From: Thermoguttaceae bacterium
GTDB lineage: Bacteria > Planctomycetota > Planctomycetia > Pirellulales > Thermoguttaceae
Assembly (NCBI GenBank): GCA_017447745.1
Contig: JAFSMW010000148.1
Span: 1-64,000, forward strand
DNA length: 64,000 nt
Direction: 5' to 3'
Shown here: positions 15,001 through 21,481 of the stretch, piece after piece
How the letters are laid out: each line of letters begins with the position of its first letter
Position numbering within the stretch: position 1 is the first letter of the stretch
Position numbers and translations under genes: made by a program
Notes under the pieces: generated by a model
The model's database searches: none
What the model was told of the DNA's origin: nothing
Seen by the model: the letters and a program-made list of their open reading frames with translations, nothing else

Positions 15001-18000
15001 GACGCCATGCTCAGCCGCAAGGAAGACAACACGATTATTGTTTCTGTTCGCAACGACGCCATTGCAGCAGAAGACGCTCCGACAACGATTGCCGGTTACG
15101 TCTGCATGTGGATTGACGTCAATGGCGACGGTTACTGGAACACCGCTGGCGACTTCTTCACAATGAAGGAAGTCTACGTTGGCGAAAACGAATTCAACGT
15201 TTCGGCGTCTGATTTGGCAGGCGGCGCAGACGAGACTTATCTCCGCGCCAGACTGTTCACGGTCGATACCGTTACAGAAGCCATTGCAGACGGCGCTGAC
15301 TTCAGCCAGTGGTTTGCCGGCTCTCGAGACGCCGATGGCAACTTCATCGTTAATCCGATCGTCCTCGGCGGCGAAGTTGAAGACTACAAGGTTTACCTGG
15401 TCGACGACTTCTTCGATTACGGCGACGCGGCGCAGTCTTACGGCTCTGCTTCGCACATAGTCGATAACGCGTCCGGCGACTACATTTACCTCGGTACGGA
15501 AGACGACGGCGTTACCGGCGGCGTTGACGCTGAAATCACTCAGCATTATTCACAGAATGCAACCGGCGACGACCTGTACGGCAAACTCGATCCTGACGGC
15601 GCTGTTATCAACGACGAGCAGGGCGTAGTAATCGACGAAGAAACGCTCACGCCGGGCGAATACGTCCACCTGACGGTCAATACCGCCAACACGCTTGGAA
15701 CCGGTTACCTGTACGTCTGGCTTGATGTCGACGCCGACGGCATTTTCGAGATTGACGAATGCATCGTAAGCGATTACGTCATCTCTGGAACTGGCGTCAC
15801 GGACATCGTTTCCGATTACCAGATTCCTCAGATTGAAGGCAACTACATGACGGCGGCTCGCGTTCGTTTCAGCGCTGAACCGTTGACAGACGCTGGAACT
15901 GCCGACGCCTCTGGACGCGATCTGGGCGCTATCGGTTTCGGCGGCGCAGTTGCCACCCGCGGCGAAGTGGAAGATTATCAGGTTATGATGTCTGAATTTT
16001 TCTATGACTACGGCGACGCGGAAGATTCCTACAAGACGCTGGCAATCAGCAGCGGTCCATATCATCAGCTTACCCCGCGCGACAGCGAAGGAAATCGCGC
16101 GACGATTGGCTCCGATGTAACATTTGAACTAGATGGAAAACCGTCTCCGATGGCTGACGCTGACGAAGACGACGGAATCAGCGTTGATTCCTACACCGGT
16201 TACGTCGATACCGCGATTGTCGTTGGCGCTACGGTTCAGCTGCCGATGTCCGTTACAGGCGAAGGCTATCTGGTATTCTGGATTGACCTTAACCAGGACG
16301 GAACGTTCAGCGAATCGGAACGCGTTGAAGTCAGCAGCGTTGCTCAGAGACAGGGAACTGACAAGTTTGAAGATATTCCGAAGTCCAAGTGGAACGTTAC
16401 CTGGGGTTACGAAGTTGGTTCGTACACCGGCGTCAACGAAGCTTCCGACCTGTTGGTCAGCCTGAACATTCCTGAAACTGCGAAGGTCGGCGAAACGGCA
16501 ATGCGCGTTCGCTTCTACGAACAGTCCAACGACTTTGCCAGCATGACGCCTGCCGCTTCCGGCTTCGGCGGATACGGCGAAGTTGAAGACTACATCGTCT
16601 TCGTCCAGGAAGGCTCCAGCGTCATTGAAGGCTACAAGTTCAACGATACTAACAATAACGGCATTTGGGACGTCTATCCGGAAGACGATGAAACGTCCAT
16701 TACGGAAGACGGACTCAAGGGCGCTGCGATTTATATCGACGCCAACAACAACGGCGTTTGGGACGACGGTCACGAAGATAACGGCAAGTGGATTCCGGCG
16801 GAATCAATTGCTGTTACAAATCCGTTCGGATACTACAAGTTTGACAATCTGGTTTCCGGAACGTACATCGTTCGTGAGATCTTCAACATTGAAGACCTGT
16901 CCACGGAATTTACATCGACGTTCATTACAGACGGTTCTGTCGATGAAGACGCTGTAATTCAGTGGTTCAAGGAAAACTACGGCGCGACGCTCCATACGCT
17001 GGAAGAATCCGACCTGTATCTGCGCTCTTATCCGCAGCGAGTCGCTTCCATTCCGGAAAACGACGCGTCCAATGCAGACGTTCCGGTCAACGAGAAGGCG
17101 TTCACGTTTGAATTCCTCAACGAGAACAACATTTCTCTGGAAGGCTGCCACGTTTACATTACCAACTACGGAACCAACTACACAGACGGCATCCCGGTAA
17201 CATACGACTTTATCCTGACGAACGTTCCGGATATGGTTTCGACCGACTCGACGAAGATTTACGTCTACTTCGATCCGTCCGTCGCCAATCCGATGGAAGA
17301 ACTGGCGAAGAACTTTGCCAACGCGGTCAATACGCTTGCCAGCGTCAAGATGACGGCAACGCGCACGGGCAATCGTGTTACGATTAACTCCGGCGTGTTT
17401 GACCTGCGCGTCAGCAACGGCGGCGAAAAACTGCTTCCGACTGAGGATATCGAATGGTTCAACATTCTCACCTCGCACTCCATGCCGGGCGAGAACCTGT
17501 CCGACGGCGGTTATCAGGTTGTCGTTGTAACAAAGGAAGGCGATTACTCCGGAGTCAACTTCGGTTCGTATCGCAAACCGGAAGTTGCCGTTCATCAGAC
17601 GGACATCTACGCTGAAGGCAATACAGGCTGGCATACGATTCAGGTTCCGATTATGATTACCAAGTCCTTCGGTTCGGAATTCGACCTGTACTACGAAACC
17701 GCCGACGGCACGGCTAAGGGATACGGCGATCCGGCTAATCCGTATGATGGAAACAATCCAACTGTCAGAGCGCAAGCTACGCCTCTGGCTCCGGAAATTG
17801 ACTTCATCCACACCAGCGGAACGGTTCACGTCAGCATTGACGCCGATGAAATTCAGGGCGGCGGATGGCAAGTTACTCCGGTTACCGTTGCCAGCTCTTC
17901 AGACAACTATGAAACCGCGATTGCTGGCGATTACATCGTCTTCCGTTCCGGCAAAGACATTCACTATATCGACACCCGAACGGCGTGGTCTGAAGAAACC

Positions 18001-21000
18001 GGTTACGTTACCATCAACGACATTACCCGCGACGGCGAAGCGACTGACGACGCTTATCTGACCGCACGCGAAATGGAAGACGGTTCTGTTTTGGTCGTCT
18101 GGTCGAAGCAGGATCCGAAGACGCTGCACTGGTCGCTGTACTACTACGTCATTGGAGAAGCCACTTCGGAAAGCGAAGGAACTCCGATTCCGTTTACCTA
18201 TTCAGATTACGACTACTACGCACCAGTAATTGCCGACAGCTGCATTTACTACTTCTTTGCAGAAAAAGCAGGGTCGACAGTCGGTTCGCTGTACTCGCTG
18301 GACATTGCAAGCCTCCAGAATCCGTCTGCCGGCATGAATTCGATTGCTTACGGCAATATTCCGATCGAATCGCTGCACGTCAATAAGAGCATTGACAAGA
18401 ACGATTTCGCCGCGAAAGCCAACAGCATCGTCTTCACGCTTGACAATCAGATTTACTACAAGGAAGGCGAGGGAACGACCACGCCGACTTGCATCAGCGC
18501 TACTGGCGTTAAATGCTACAACCCGCAGATTGACGGCGACTACATCGTTTGGGAAGAAGACGTTGAAGGCGTCAGCACCCGACGACTGGTCATGTACACG
18601 ATCTCTACGGGCGAGCAGGTTACCATTCGCGAAACTCAGACTCTGGAAGTTACTGGCAAGAATGGCGACCCCGAAGAAAAGGTATACACGACCAATAACG
18701 TCAGAGCGGCGATCGACAACGGCATGATTGTTTGGGAAGGCGACGTTTATTCAGTCAATGAAAGCGGTCAGGTTGGCAAGACGACGGAAATCCTGCTGTA
18801 TGACATTGCTTCCAAGGAAACGATGCAGCTTTCAGACGGCACGGGACGCAACGCGACCCCGTCCATCAACGGCTCGCTGATTTCCTGGGCGCATGAAGTT
18901 ACCAAGACTAACGGTCAGCTGGACAAGGAAATCGTAGCGTACGATCTGGATTCGCTGGAATCCTCGCTCATTACGCGTCAGGGCAACGACTGGGATCCGC
19001 TGGTTTGCAACGAAGACATGATCATCTGGCGCGGCGAATCCAAGACGTCTGGCAGCTATGAACTGTATCTCGCCTCCGTTGTGGAACCGTACTATGTGGC
19101 TTACGTAGACGTTTGGGTGTACGGCGACACGATTGTCGAACCCGACGAATACTTCTACATGAACGTTTCCACGACAGAAGGAAACGTCATCGTTCACAAC
19201 GACCAGACTCAGGTTTGGCTGCTCAACGACGACAGTAATTCTGGCGACAGCGTTTCGATGGATTACGGCGACGCTCCGTCTACCTACAAAGTAACTTTGG
19301 AGAAGAACGGCGCGCGTCACGACGCTTCCGATTACAAACTCGGAGCTTCGATTACCTACGAAAAGACAGCCAACTCCAACTCGGACGCCACTGGCGACAA
19401 GGGCGACGACGGCGTTGCAGAACTGAAAGACCCGACCAAGGTCAAGACGTTTGTTTCTGGCATGGTTTACACCTTGACAGTTAGCGCGACGATTCCGGAT
19501 ACGGACGCCGACGGCTCCGCTTATCTGGACGCCTGGATCGACTTCAACGGCGACGGTCTGTGGACTGATGATGAACGCATTGCGGATTCGGCTATTGTTG
19601 TCAACGGCGAAAACGAAATCACCTTCATGGTTCCGTACACGTCATACGCTGGCAATTCCTACGCTCGTTTCCGTCTGTCTGACGAAGGCGGTCTGGATTC
19701 GGTCGGATACGCTGCCACTGGCGAAGTTGAAGATTACAAGGTTGCGGTTGCGAAGGCGAATCCAACCAACGCCAAGACGCTGACGATTACCAGCAACACC
19801 GCTGGCGAAGCGTACGAACTGAAGTTTGTCAACGACGGCTCGCAGTTCGTTGTTACAAAGACTGTCGGCGGCGTTACCCAGTACGCGAAGTTTGCGTCTA
19901 ACAAACTGTCGTGGGTTGATACCGAGAATGTGTTGAACGTCAGCGCCTTCGATCTGATCAAGATTTCCAATTCGGCTGGCGACAGTACGTTCAAGTTCAC
20001 CGGTTTGGACAGCGGAGAAGAAATCTACAAGCTCTATCAGAACAAGGGATTCATCTACTCCAACGGACTCAACGTCAACGTTTCCGGCATGGCGTATATG
20101 GACGTCAATACCAAGGGCGGAACCGACAAGATTACGCTTCTCGGCTCCAACAGCCAGGATCTGTTCCAGGTTGGTAACGCCAGCGCCACGGTTTCCAGCG
20201 TAGAAGATGGAACTGCTTACTACAATGTAACCAACATCGACTCGACCGCCGTTGTCATGTGCTACGGCGAAACCGCTCAAAACGACAGCGTTGAAATGTA
20301 CACGGTTGAAGGAACCTCGTCCAAGGCGGAATTCACCCGCAATGACCTGGTTATTTCCGACCTGACCGGCGGCGTGTATCGCAAGGCTATTGGATTCAAG
20401 AACCTGTCCGCTTACGCGTCCAACGCTGACGACGAAGTTGTGTTCAACTACGTTACTGGCACAATCGACTTCACGGTCGACCCGATTGTCAATACCGACA
20501 AGGAGAACACCTTCTATCAGGAAGCTTACGGATTCAGCAATCCGGAAGCAAACGCGGTCAGTTCTTCGGCGAGAATTATCGTTTCGGCTCAGGAAGACGG
20601 CGAACTGGTTGTCAGCCCGACGCAGTTGGTCTTCACGGGTATCGAAAAGACGATTACCGCGCAAGGATTCGCCAACGTCGAATTTGACGGTAACGGACAT
20701 GATATCAGCGCGGCGATGTACGACTCCGAGGGCGACGATCTGGTTACCATGTACGCCAACAACGTCCAGATGAAGGGAACCAATTACCTCAACGTTATCA
20801 AGAACGTCAAGTTTGTCAACGCTTACTCGACCAGCGGCAACGACATCGCGAAGATTTACGACACCGACGATGTCAACTACCTCTATTCGCAAGCGTACTC
20901 GACAACAATCTTCGACGCGAAGAGAACGTACAGCAATTCGGCAACCGGATTCAAGACGGTTCAGGCGTATGCGACCACGGCTGGAAGCAAGGCGTTCATG

Positions 21001-21339
21001 TACGACTCCGTCGGCAACGACGTCCTCGTTTCGACCTCGGCGTACACGGCGATGTCTGGCAATTCCTACAGCAACAAGGTGTACGGATACACAACGGTCA
21101 ACGTAGCCAGCGTCAACGGCGGAAACGACGTTGCTCGTCTGTACGACTCCGCTGTGGACGACGTCCTGTCAGCTGGAACGGACTGGGCGCAGATTGAATC
21201 CGCCGACCTCGGCATGACCCGTAAGGTTTCCAACTTCGGTCTGGTTGAAGCGGTTGCGACAAACGCCGGTTCGAAGACGGTTTCCAACGCCAACAGCGCC
21301 AGAGATTACGTCCTCAACACCTTCGGTTGGGATGACTAA
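1..21339 (+). CDS. Giant multidomain exported protease/surface protein (5'-partial)
   Basis: The frame is open to the left edge. The first ATG (base 4) starts directly in a subtilase domain with no signal peptide, so the true start is probably upstream. Residues counted from that ATG: S8 subtilase about 15-365 with D44, H82, N187 and S293 (NGTSAATP); P-domain about 380-493; a matrixin-like zinc site HEIMHCLAQGH at 977-987; a PPC domain; a Ca-binding-like segment near 1145; long right-handed beta-helix stretches with further PPC domains; a second zinc site HEIGHTFGLSH at 4294-4304; four GEVEDY-ended modules near 5123, 5320, 5525 and 6573; an SdrD/B-like module near 5541-5640; TolB-like propeller repeats; a Calx-beta-like segment near 6360-6410; and C-terminal repeats with YDS-x-GNDVL-like cores. 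The protein is probably surface-bound or secreted. The substrate is unknown. No PEP-CTERM or LPXTG-like sorting tail was recognised. Confidence 0.93.
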   Translation, partial: TMAIDDLLYQYQWNLGDFSVGNAGIGVEGAWLYATGSGVSIAVVDTGTEYTHEDLYDNYSSAISYDFIDKDTNPSPEDEYENHGTSVAGIIAADDNGLGVVGVAYDSTFGSIRIVGGDTDANDYANALTYALDTVDIYNNSWGATLYEYGTTYYSHVAMDPLELAAIEMGVTQGRDGKGAIYVFAAGNEGEGNIDVNMMGYTNSRYVITVGAVNQDGTKCEYSNTGAALLVVAPSGGDTTYDDEDVLTDATIGTTTTDRMGADGYNNLDSDEELAALIPDYEDLNYTNSFNGTSAATPVVSGVVALMLEANPSLTWRDVQQILVETSVQVDASNEDWTTNGAGYNISYNYGFGLVNAKAAVEKALTWENLPDEIHTTAYSIDTPVTIGKQSSSTISVTDKSISCLETVEITVEIIHPTEGDLKIELISPDGTVSVLAQPREVLWADGGYDNYTFTTKRCWGEAALGDWTLRITDTGTERTGVLNSWSLDFYGNQGDIAHVGPDVVSVFPDAGDSLINSPTLDYAPNQLTVRFTEGQEIDPNTLDAIKLMYRQNEGSEWEEVSLGWVGIGEQPNEVILRPASTFLDGLYELVILGTGDSPLLNNKGFEFRYDPEKDAGSDYTFDFAMTLPLQVTAVVPMPIVDGEVKGDQIEVYFNADKTDNNYYTEPQYYTLFATYDTASSIDDYHVNPDSVELDTVVDAAGHNVMRATLTFSDDINKIFGIYGSYRLKVGEKYSYSDTEEFDDVDGEDFEAGDAFRTSKDVSGYFATTNDVYSSLIINGNIDVKKANAAIQTMIASGGVTADEIDALMEQIYDYTNRWPGGNDEPGHEMRTTSLENTANVEQHIMNWDFDSYDAEAGVVTYFYCFPKSNGPFNNYVTEQQKNSVRQIFQLLGDSCGIQFFELKTPDDGSTVTSVTYKDTDFPVISFFVSDLALLGGESGPGGVAGLGGGTSACLDLADFGNTTNCEYGSGFYSVAMHEIMHCLAQGHTYDLDGSTIMGASTKEFYTGSEESVFPAPADVVHLQYMFRNDSLDVDMYAFTLQQSGTLELETIARRLEMGSALDTVLNLYDENGTLIATNDNYFGLDSLIEVSLKPGKYYVGVSSAGNEDYDPVNIKTGMNGTTEGEYQLKLSFTPAQKASTLLNFDGDMDGKVGGDFNFWFDVQKDENILYVDKTGEFTPDNGTTVYTQIDEAIADAAAMVEQLKATGSDERVIVRILANNTDKDDLTQREAYEIGTYTQGGSTTTLEDGATLEIPKGVSVVVEQGAVIKLANTNITAGSQSAIGPVNNVLDQTPAGTIQLLGAPNEKVYLTSYWDETIGSDSYNQTTTPKSGDWGGIVLTNVKEHEYNESETAKVYGKVKILEDEGVFINYIGFADISYGGGEVNVNGFKSVYAPVYLDEARPTILSNTITSSMTAAISADPNSFEESHIYGQDEFDDWFTADYDRVGPTIHNNTLVKTHDVKKINKATGEITIETVTSSNSVNGLAIRTTTPSQSTITKLDVTARFDDWDITHVIQEDLILASAAGGAEVYIDPRGNTSVKSRIGGSLRIDDNVLIKLGNSRIELEDNANLIAEATKGDEIVFTSIYDDTYGYGGTFDVTNNGFNAEINPNADEYNPENNDYLQGGNWGGIYLGHSSTASLDNIKLMYAGGQSRIEGYFVNFQPIEVVQADLRVTNSYFAYNSAATEASDRIGRGNVTNPAVIYVRNAQPIIVDNNFAENETAIISINANALTANTVKDYGRQTGLLIKQEDGAKYDNLYPEYASNYGPMVRENEFNDNLYNGMVVRGEVLTTESIWDDVDIVHILQDEIVVGNHHTYSGLRLQSSTTGSLVVKLFGNNAGFTAAGAPNDVEDRIGGTVQVMGNAMYPVILTSLYDNSYGAGYDQWGNSVTNTYTATPHAADDDPEGTVKEYTPKAGDWRSIKFQQYSNDRNVAVVVETEGTYNVTNDVNNTLKNAQNLGALANNINGGDENNRLGFDIHGTIHSNRDSADQADSDVYSFKAIAGTDIWVDVDLTRYALDTIVELLDSNGNVVARNDRSEDLYSWLDYTAMVSEELRNLSDLWGTTLDKIPASEKNESNFREAIVTTMQQQFYVQYYQDAGELEGLANARVDAEQQYSRLTGYDWDEDAYLNANGDYQAEPDPLVTSGYASSMNIDIWERNSNDDYGLNEKDSGFKVTLPGVAGVETQYYLRVKSNSNDSNTSTNTSAPIANLEGRTYGEYTVQIRLRETQEKAGCTVQYAQIFYATNGIEVIGTPSSSPLTVDMADVEIGITGKNISPDGIGKNDTFRAAQNIGNVLETTHGSMSLTGYIASSNDIDWYKFDVKIPNQQDIPGVSNTGEGVYPLTIDVDYSDGMGRAKVNLWLFDASGKLIASSTGSNITGDQATPFTGADSSNLESGSGGTGDPYIGTFYVPEGTYYVAVAPQHMTPAALSQQLLRQESVDSVERIVEDDMSGRGWTNLPVDTTYALNFKPEAYSLADVRMYLGNNKTLYSNNSFTGAGEVNWGGNHDHDNDNPSFNDVYGDYVMRSDGQMYAIDNKTGTRQIINLEDAGQRTDAGVLGTIAYSMGEDGLERIDDYTTGIRYEAIVFAHENGTSYQYTNRPMFVIGNLTRQIAGVDFNQNLLYMVNNDGTVHSLEGGQDDAAKAGTNDVPLSYLLSGLTLKTKDASDPSTDSTQLDLRDGHQLTFKFEEETALDDVIVEFDTGVDLMVDPMGGLKIRDGQTFTVAGKTFEFDSGQVLEIAQDPAVTDGDQLLFVNIDEENPTPKIIFFSNSTLPEADRAKAPEGAYTVVINNDESSMSLMRKIVAQLNKAGITAIAGWDDANENMAQDDEEIGRISFNSLFTYTSQTSQPWVTQVAFTGVTDGNIAIPFTEWATGERPSDVNAWLTKLDESICDAINQNVSGVYASFFHRDVTQDANGNLVPSIGDRITIHNLAADEFDAGDTTVFTHRENVLGGLSGAGVTEGTNVIRVRVDADYQADQISRLINRAIENFKLENREYEDAIQTTVTGKYIMFTGELEEVNANDDAVFVFDGDINANGGKLTGLAWVGNDLYAVSENGDLYRVTYEGGSMANFDVRDENNGNDFHDTFRFGTDDEEIDAAETDWDVIYETREDGDDTYLALCDNTYRDKKFNLELIACLGKNFTGLTNGPENVEDGLYADLLFATDNNGVVYCFDTTGAYKGVFSNGAYSVETGRGGAVGIDFTTQDFNMWHRTNIRQDEAGHKINKTFDRARTNDADGNASYYFGMEDPYTDIYIGYDQGSVTNTLQAYVTNSGLYSTYNAAGGTHGSLVSDEFSLTNISSDDQPFMTFEYYLDSESSEIYDSFRIYIRSTDPLASQLVGQNATTIGSKVNPQGYDTMAAMLTAANGQWVMLGTNLDNDLPDNNNNYYNSNRPTSKVGYDVVDLGGGWYQAKIDLSDYAGLSNLQLKLDFTTQSSDFVGDLSTTGELLYGTEGLNVFSGDQIAIDNEVFTFNAGEKVLVYSNPALRMSGNMTVLQFQSPEVGTINVNVFKATDYQEPGVQNMNIYITDSTTASEFAEYLTEALNNQYADIASCAQQIEDDILTPGHKSTAARDIVGLNKGLTFSASGDDLLVVVGTDTIEFSTINTAVVNNGGSRADNPEGTNFTSLINRPFSITDIYGQEVEYTVVPSQQSKTGYFVEALTAGEDEPEQFEVASIYDVATAVSEVSGRGGVSAYICENSMIVRCASGVTIGAGMATYSSRGNDVAGEHTIDVEYSMTSHEVSNAIAEALEEAFASSETIDTPDGSYSTKVDDLWTVVKINGGVDNNGNDTGFNDQLHVINHVITSPGFLSAASMQWGDARVRASYRWLQGEIGGYETHQDNALKKHQGQDNAYEGVYVDNFCISLGGRGTMYTAVTGNTTFNSGTPSGPTSGYYLLNIRTATDYGVYDVDSETLSLTRTFRATDRLDGGLTMVSPEGGAINHLQTFSIGDGNSEQRFVMVNMDIVNTEITSGAFADFEEWWDYNVAQEIVRESDFYVQYHSSYSSYDMAEVIATAVNTQYLYTINDPTYRAFSVRAKHSDGSNHVDLYGATWIKGITAVDSDCGDAIINQMTGKIEGYTGLKALSYINYGAETATYQEFVNGQNQANDKSLLHGDANVTTGQGQIVLSNNLVAYSSGYGIYSAGNKAVDSSGHQNEVFQLASKPDSKYTIYLDFTGHTAVGTSWNGGAEVVTPTYDSNYDLIYEVWQRVAEDFMPWDVNVTTIEPEDDSCAQAGVLRVCIGGSWSDWYGKSAGGVAFLGSFTWDSDTPAYVFADNLGSAKSIAEAASHEIGHTFGLSHDGDPTNEYYGGANGWAPIMGVGYSQVLTQWSKGEYPGATNKEDDIKIITDVISGLQKTDPDATSTMGVRPDDHGDGSGNATDLGDILQATSGVIATGIITTKDDVDWFMFTVSEDCTQKVTIGGIDLITNLDAGVRLYNNNGAEITDPTVIQESGLKYIINLDQLVISQAGMFEDGVATFRLSVEGTGSSQATTGDSISTGSGGNYTDYASLGSYTISIQVPATDVTVDPDAPDAIFPGFIVPFSTINDERWVPSTVAYNNILAFNETGGIYFAGNSNAEEIIGTVPYGRIVNNTIWGTKDGDTGILVGSNATATVLNNVVANCGAGISMDGTASSSIVSGYNAYYSNNVNTSGGAALGSNAILLRSGEPLFVNPDKLNFYPEADSRIIDASANVLAQRAEMDKLYDLLGISTSPIQAPDTDIYGQLRADDPNVQNSSGVGANVYKDRGAVERIDWVGPVATIYNPVDLYNTAPSTKLTDDSDLNRNDVVLTGVSLSNFILDFTDEGVGIDDDTVTEKSFTLYRILNGYEQDADGNYIDAKAEFEAGNPYVEKLKLTYDYLFRYNATLDRVTLIPVTGSWTLGYTYQIELDCNSTSPYCIYDLAGNELQPNRTSGTQVGRTIFNISLSGMNFGDAPDKPMFPDYNYQTFLANDGPAHVIVPGFSLGETVMATADAIVNKDATGSADDDGLEFKFKDAMLSRKEDNTIIVSVRNDAIAAEDAPTTIAGYVCMWIDVNGDGYWNTAGDFFTMKEVYVGENEFNVSASDLAGGADETYLRARLFTVDTVTEAIADGADFSQWFAGSRDADGNFIVNPIVLGGEVEDYKVYLVDDFFDYGDAAQSYGSASHIVDNASGDYIYLGTEDDGVTGGVDAEITQHYSQNATGDDLYGKLDPDGAVINDEQGVVIDEETLTPGEYVHLTVNTANTLGTGYLYVWLDVDADGIFEIDECIVSDYVISGTGVTDIVSDYQIPQIEGNYMTAARVRFSAEPLTDAGTADASGRDLGAIGFGGAVATRGEVEDYQVMMSEFFYDYGDAEDSYKTLAISSGPYHQLTPRDSEGNRATIGSDVTFELDGKPSPMADADEDDGISVDSYTGYVDTAIVVGATVQLPMSVTGEGYLVFWIDLNQDGTFSESERVEVSSVAQRQGTDKFEDIPKSKWNVTWGYEVGSYTGVNEASDLLVSLNIPETAKVGETAMRVRFYEQSNDFASMTPAASGFGGYGEVEDYIVFVQEGSSVIEGYKFNDTNNNGIWDVYPEDDETSITEDGLKGAAIYIDANNNGVWDDGHEDNGKWIPAESIAVTNPFGYYKFDNLVSGTYIVREIFNIEDLSTEFTSTFITDGSVDEDAVIQWFKENYGATLHTLEESDLYLRSYPQRVASIPENDASNADVPVNEKAFTFEFLNENNISLEGCHVYITNYGTNYTDGIPVTYDFILTNVPDMVSTDSTKIYVYFDPSVANPMEELAKNFANAVNTLASVKMTATRTGNRVTINSGVFDLRVSNGGEKLLPTEDIEWFNILTSHSMPGENLSDGGYQVVVVTKEGDYSGVNFGSYRKPEVAVHQTDIYAEGNTGWHTIQVPIMITKSFGSEFDLYYETADGTAKGYGDPANPYDGNNPTVRAQATPLAPEIDFIHTSGTVHVSIDADEIQGGGWQVTPVTVASSSDNYETAIAGDYIVFRSGKDIHYIDTRTAWSEETGYVTINDITRDGEATDDAYLTAREMEDGSVLVVWSKQDPKTLHWSLYYYVIGEATSESEGTPIPFTYSDYDYYAPVIADSCIYYFFAEKAGSTVGSLYSLDIASLQNPSAGMNSIAYGNIPIESLHVNKSIDKNDFAAKANSIVFTLDNQIYYKEGEGTTTPTCISATGVKCYNPQIDGDYIVWEEDVEGVSTRRLVMYTISTGEQVTIRETQTLEVTGKNGDPEEKVYTTNNVRAAIDNGMIVWEGDVYSVNESGQVGKTTEILLYDIASKETMQLSDGTGRNATPSINGSLISWAHEVTKTNGQLDKEIVAYDLDSLESSLITRQGNDWDPLVCNEDMIIWRGESKTSGSYELYLASVVEPYYVAYVDVWVYGDTIVEPDEYFYMNVSTTEGNVIVHNDQTQVWLLNDDSNSGDSVSMDYGDAPSTYKVTLEKNGARHDASDYKLGASITYEKTANSNSDATGDKGDDGVAELKDPTKVKTFVSGMVYTLTVSATIPDTDADGSAYLDAWIDFNGDGLWTDDERIADSAIVVNGENEITFMVPYTSYAGNSYARFRLSDEGGLDSVGYAATGEVEDYKVAVAKANPTNAKTLTITSNTAGEAYELKFVNDGSQFVVTKTVGGVTQYAKFASNKLSWVDTENVLNVSAFDLIKISNSAGDSTFKFTGLDSGEEIYKLYQNKGFIYSNGLNVNVSGMAYMDVNTKGGTDKITLLGSNSQDLFQVGNASATVSSVEDGTAYYNVTNIDSTAVVMCYGETAQNDSVEMYTVEGTSSKAEFTRNDLVISDLTGGVYRKAIGFKNLSAYASNADDEVVFNYVTGTIDFTVDPIVNTDKENTFYQEAYGFSNPEANAVSSSARIIVSAQEDGELVVSPTQLVFTGIEKTITAQGFANVEFDGNGHDISAAMYDSEGDDLVTMYANNVQMKGTNYLNVIKNVKFVNAYSTSGNDIAKIYDTDDVNYLYSQAYSTTIFDAKRTYSNSATGFKTVQAYATTAGSKAFMYDSVGNDVLVSTSAYTAMSGNSYSNKVYGYTTVNVASVNGGNDVARLYDSAVDDVLSAGTDWAQIESADLGMTRKVSNFGLVEAVATNAGSKTVSNANSARDYVLNTFGWDD

Positions 21340-21481
21340 ACAGAAGAGTTTTGAGATGTGAGAGTAACAGATGGAGTCAGAGGGCAAAAATGAGGAGTTA
21401 GACGTTGAACAAACGCCAGCAAATACTCCTCATTCCAAACCCTTGACTCAAAATGATCCAAGCGACCAACGGGAGCGAGTT

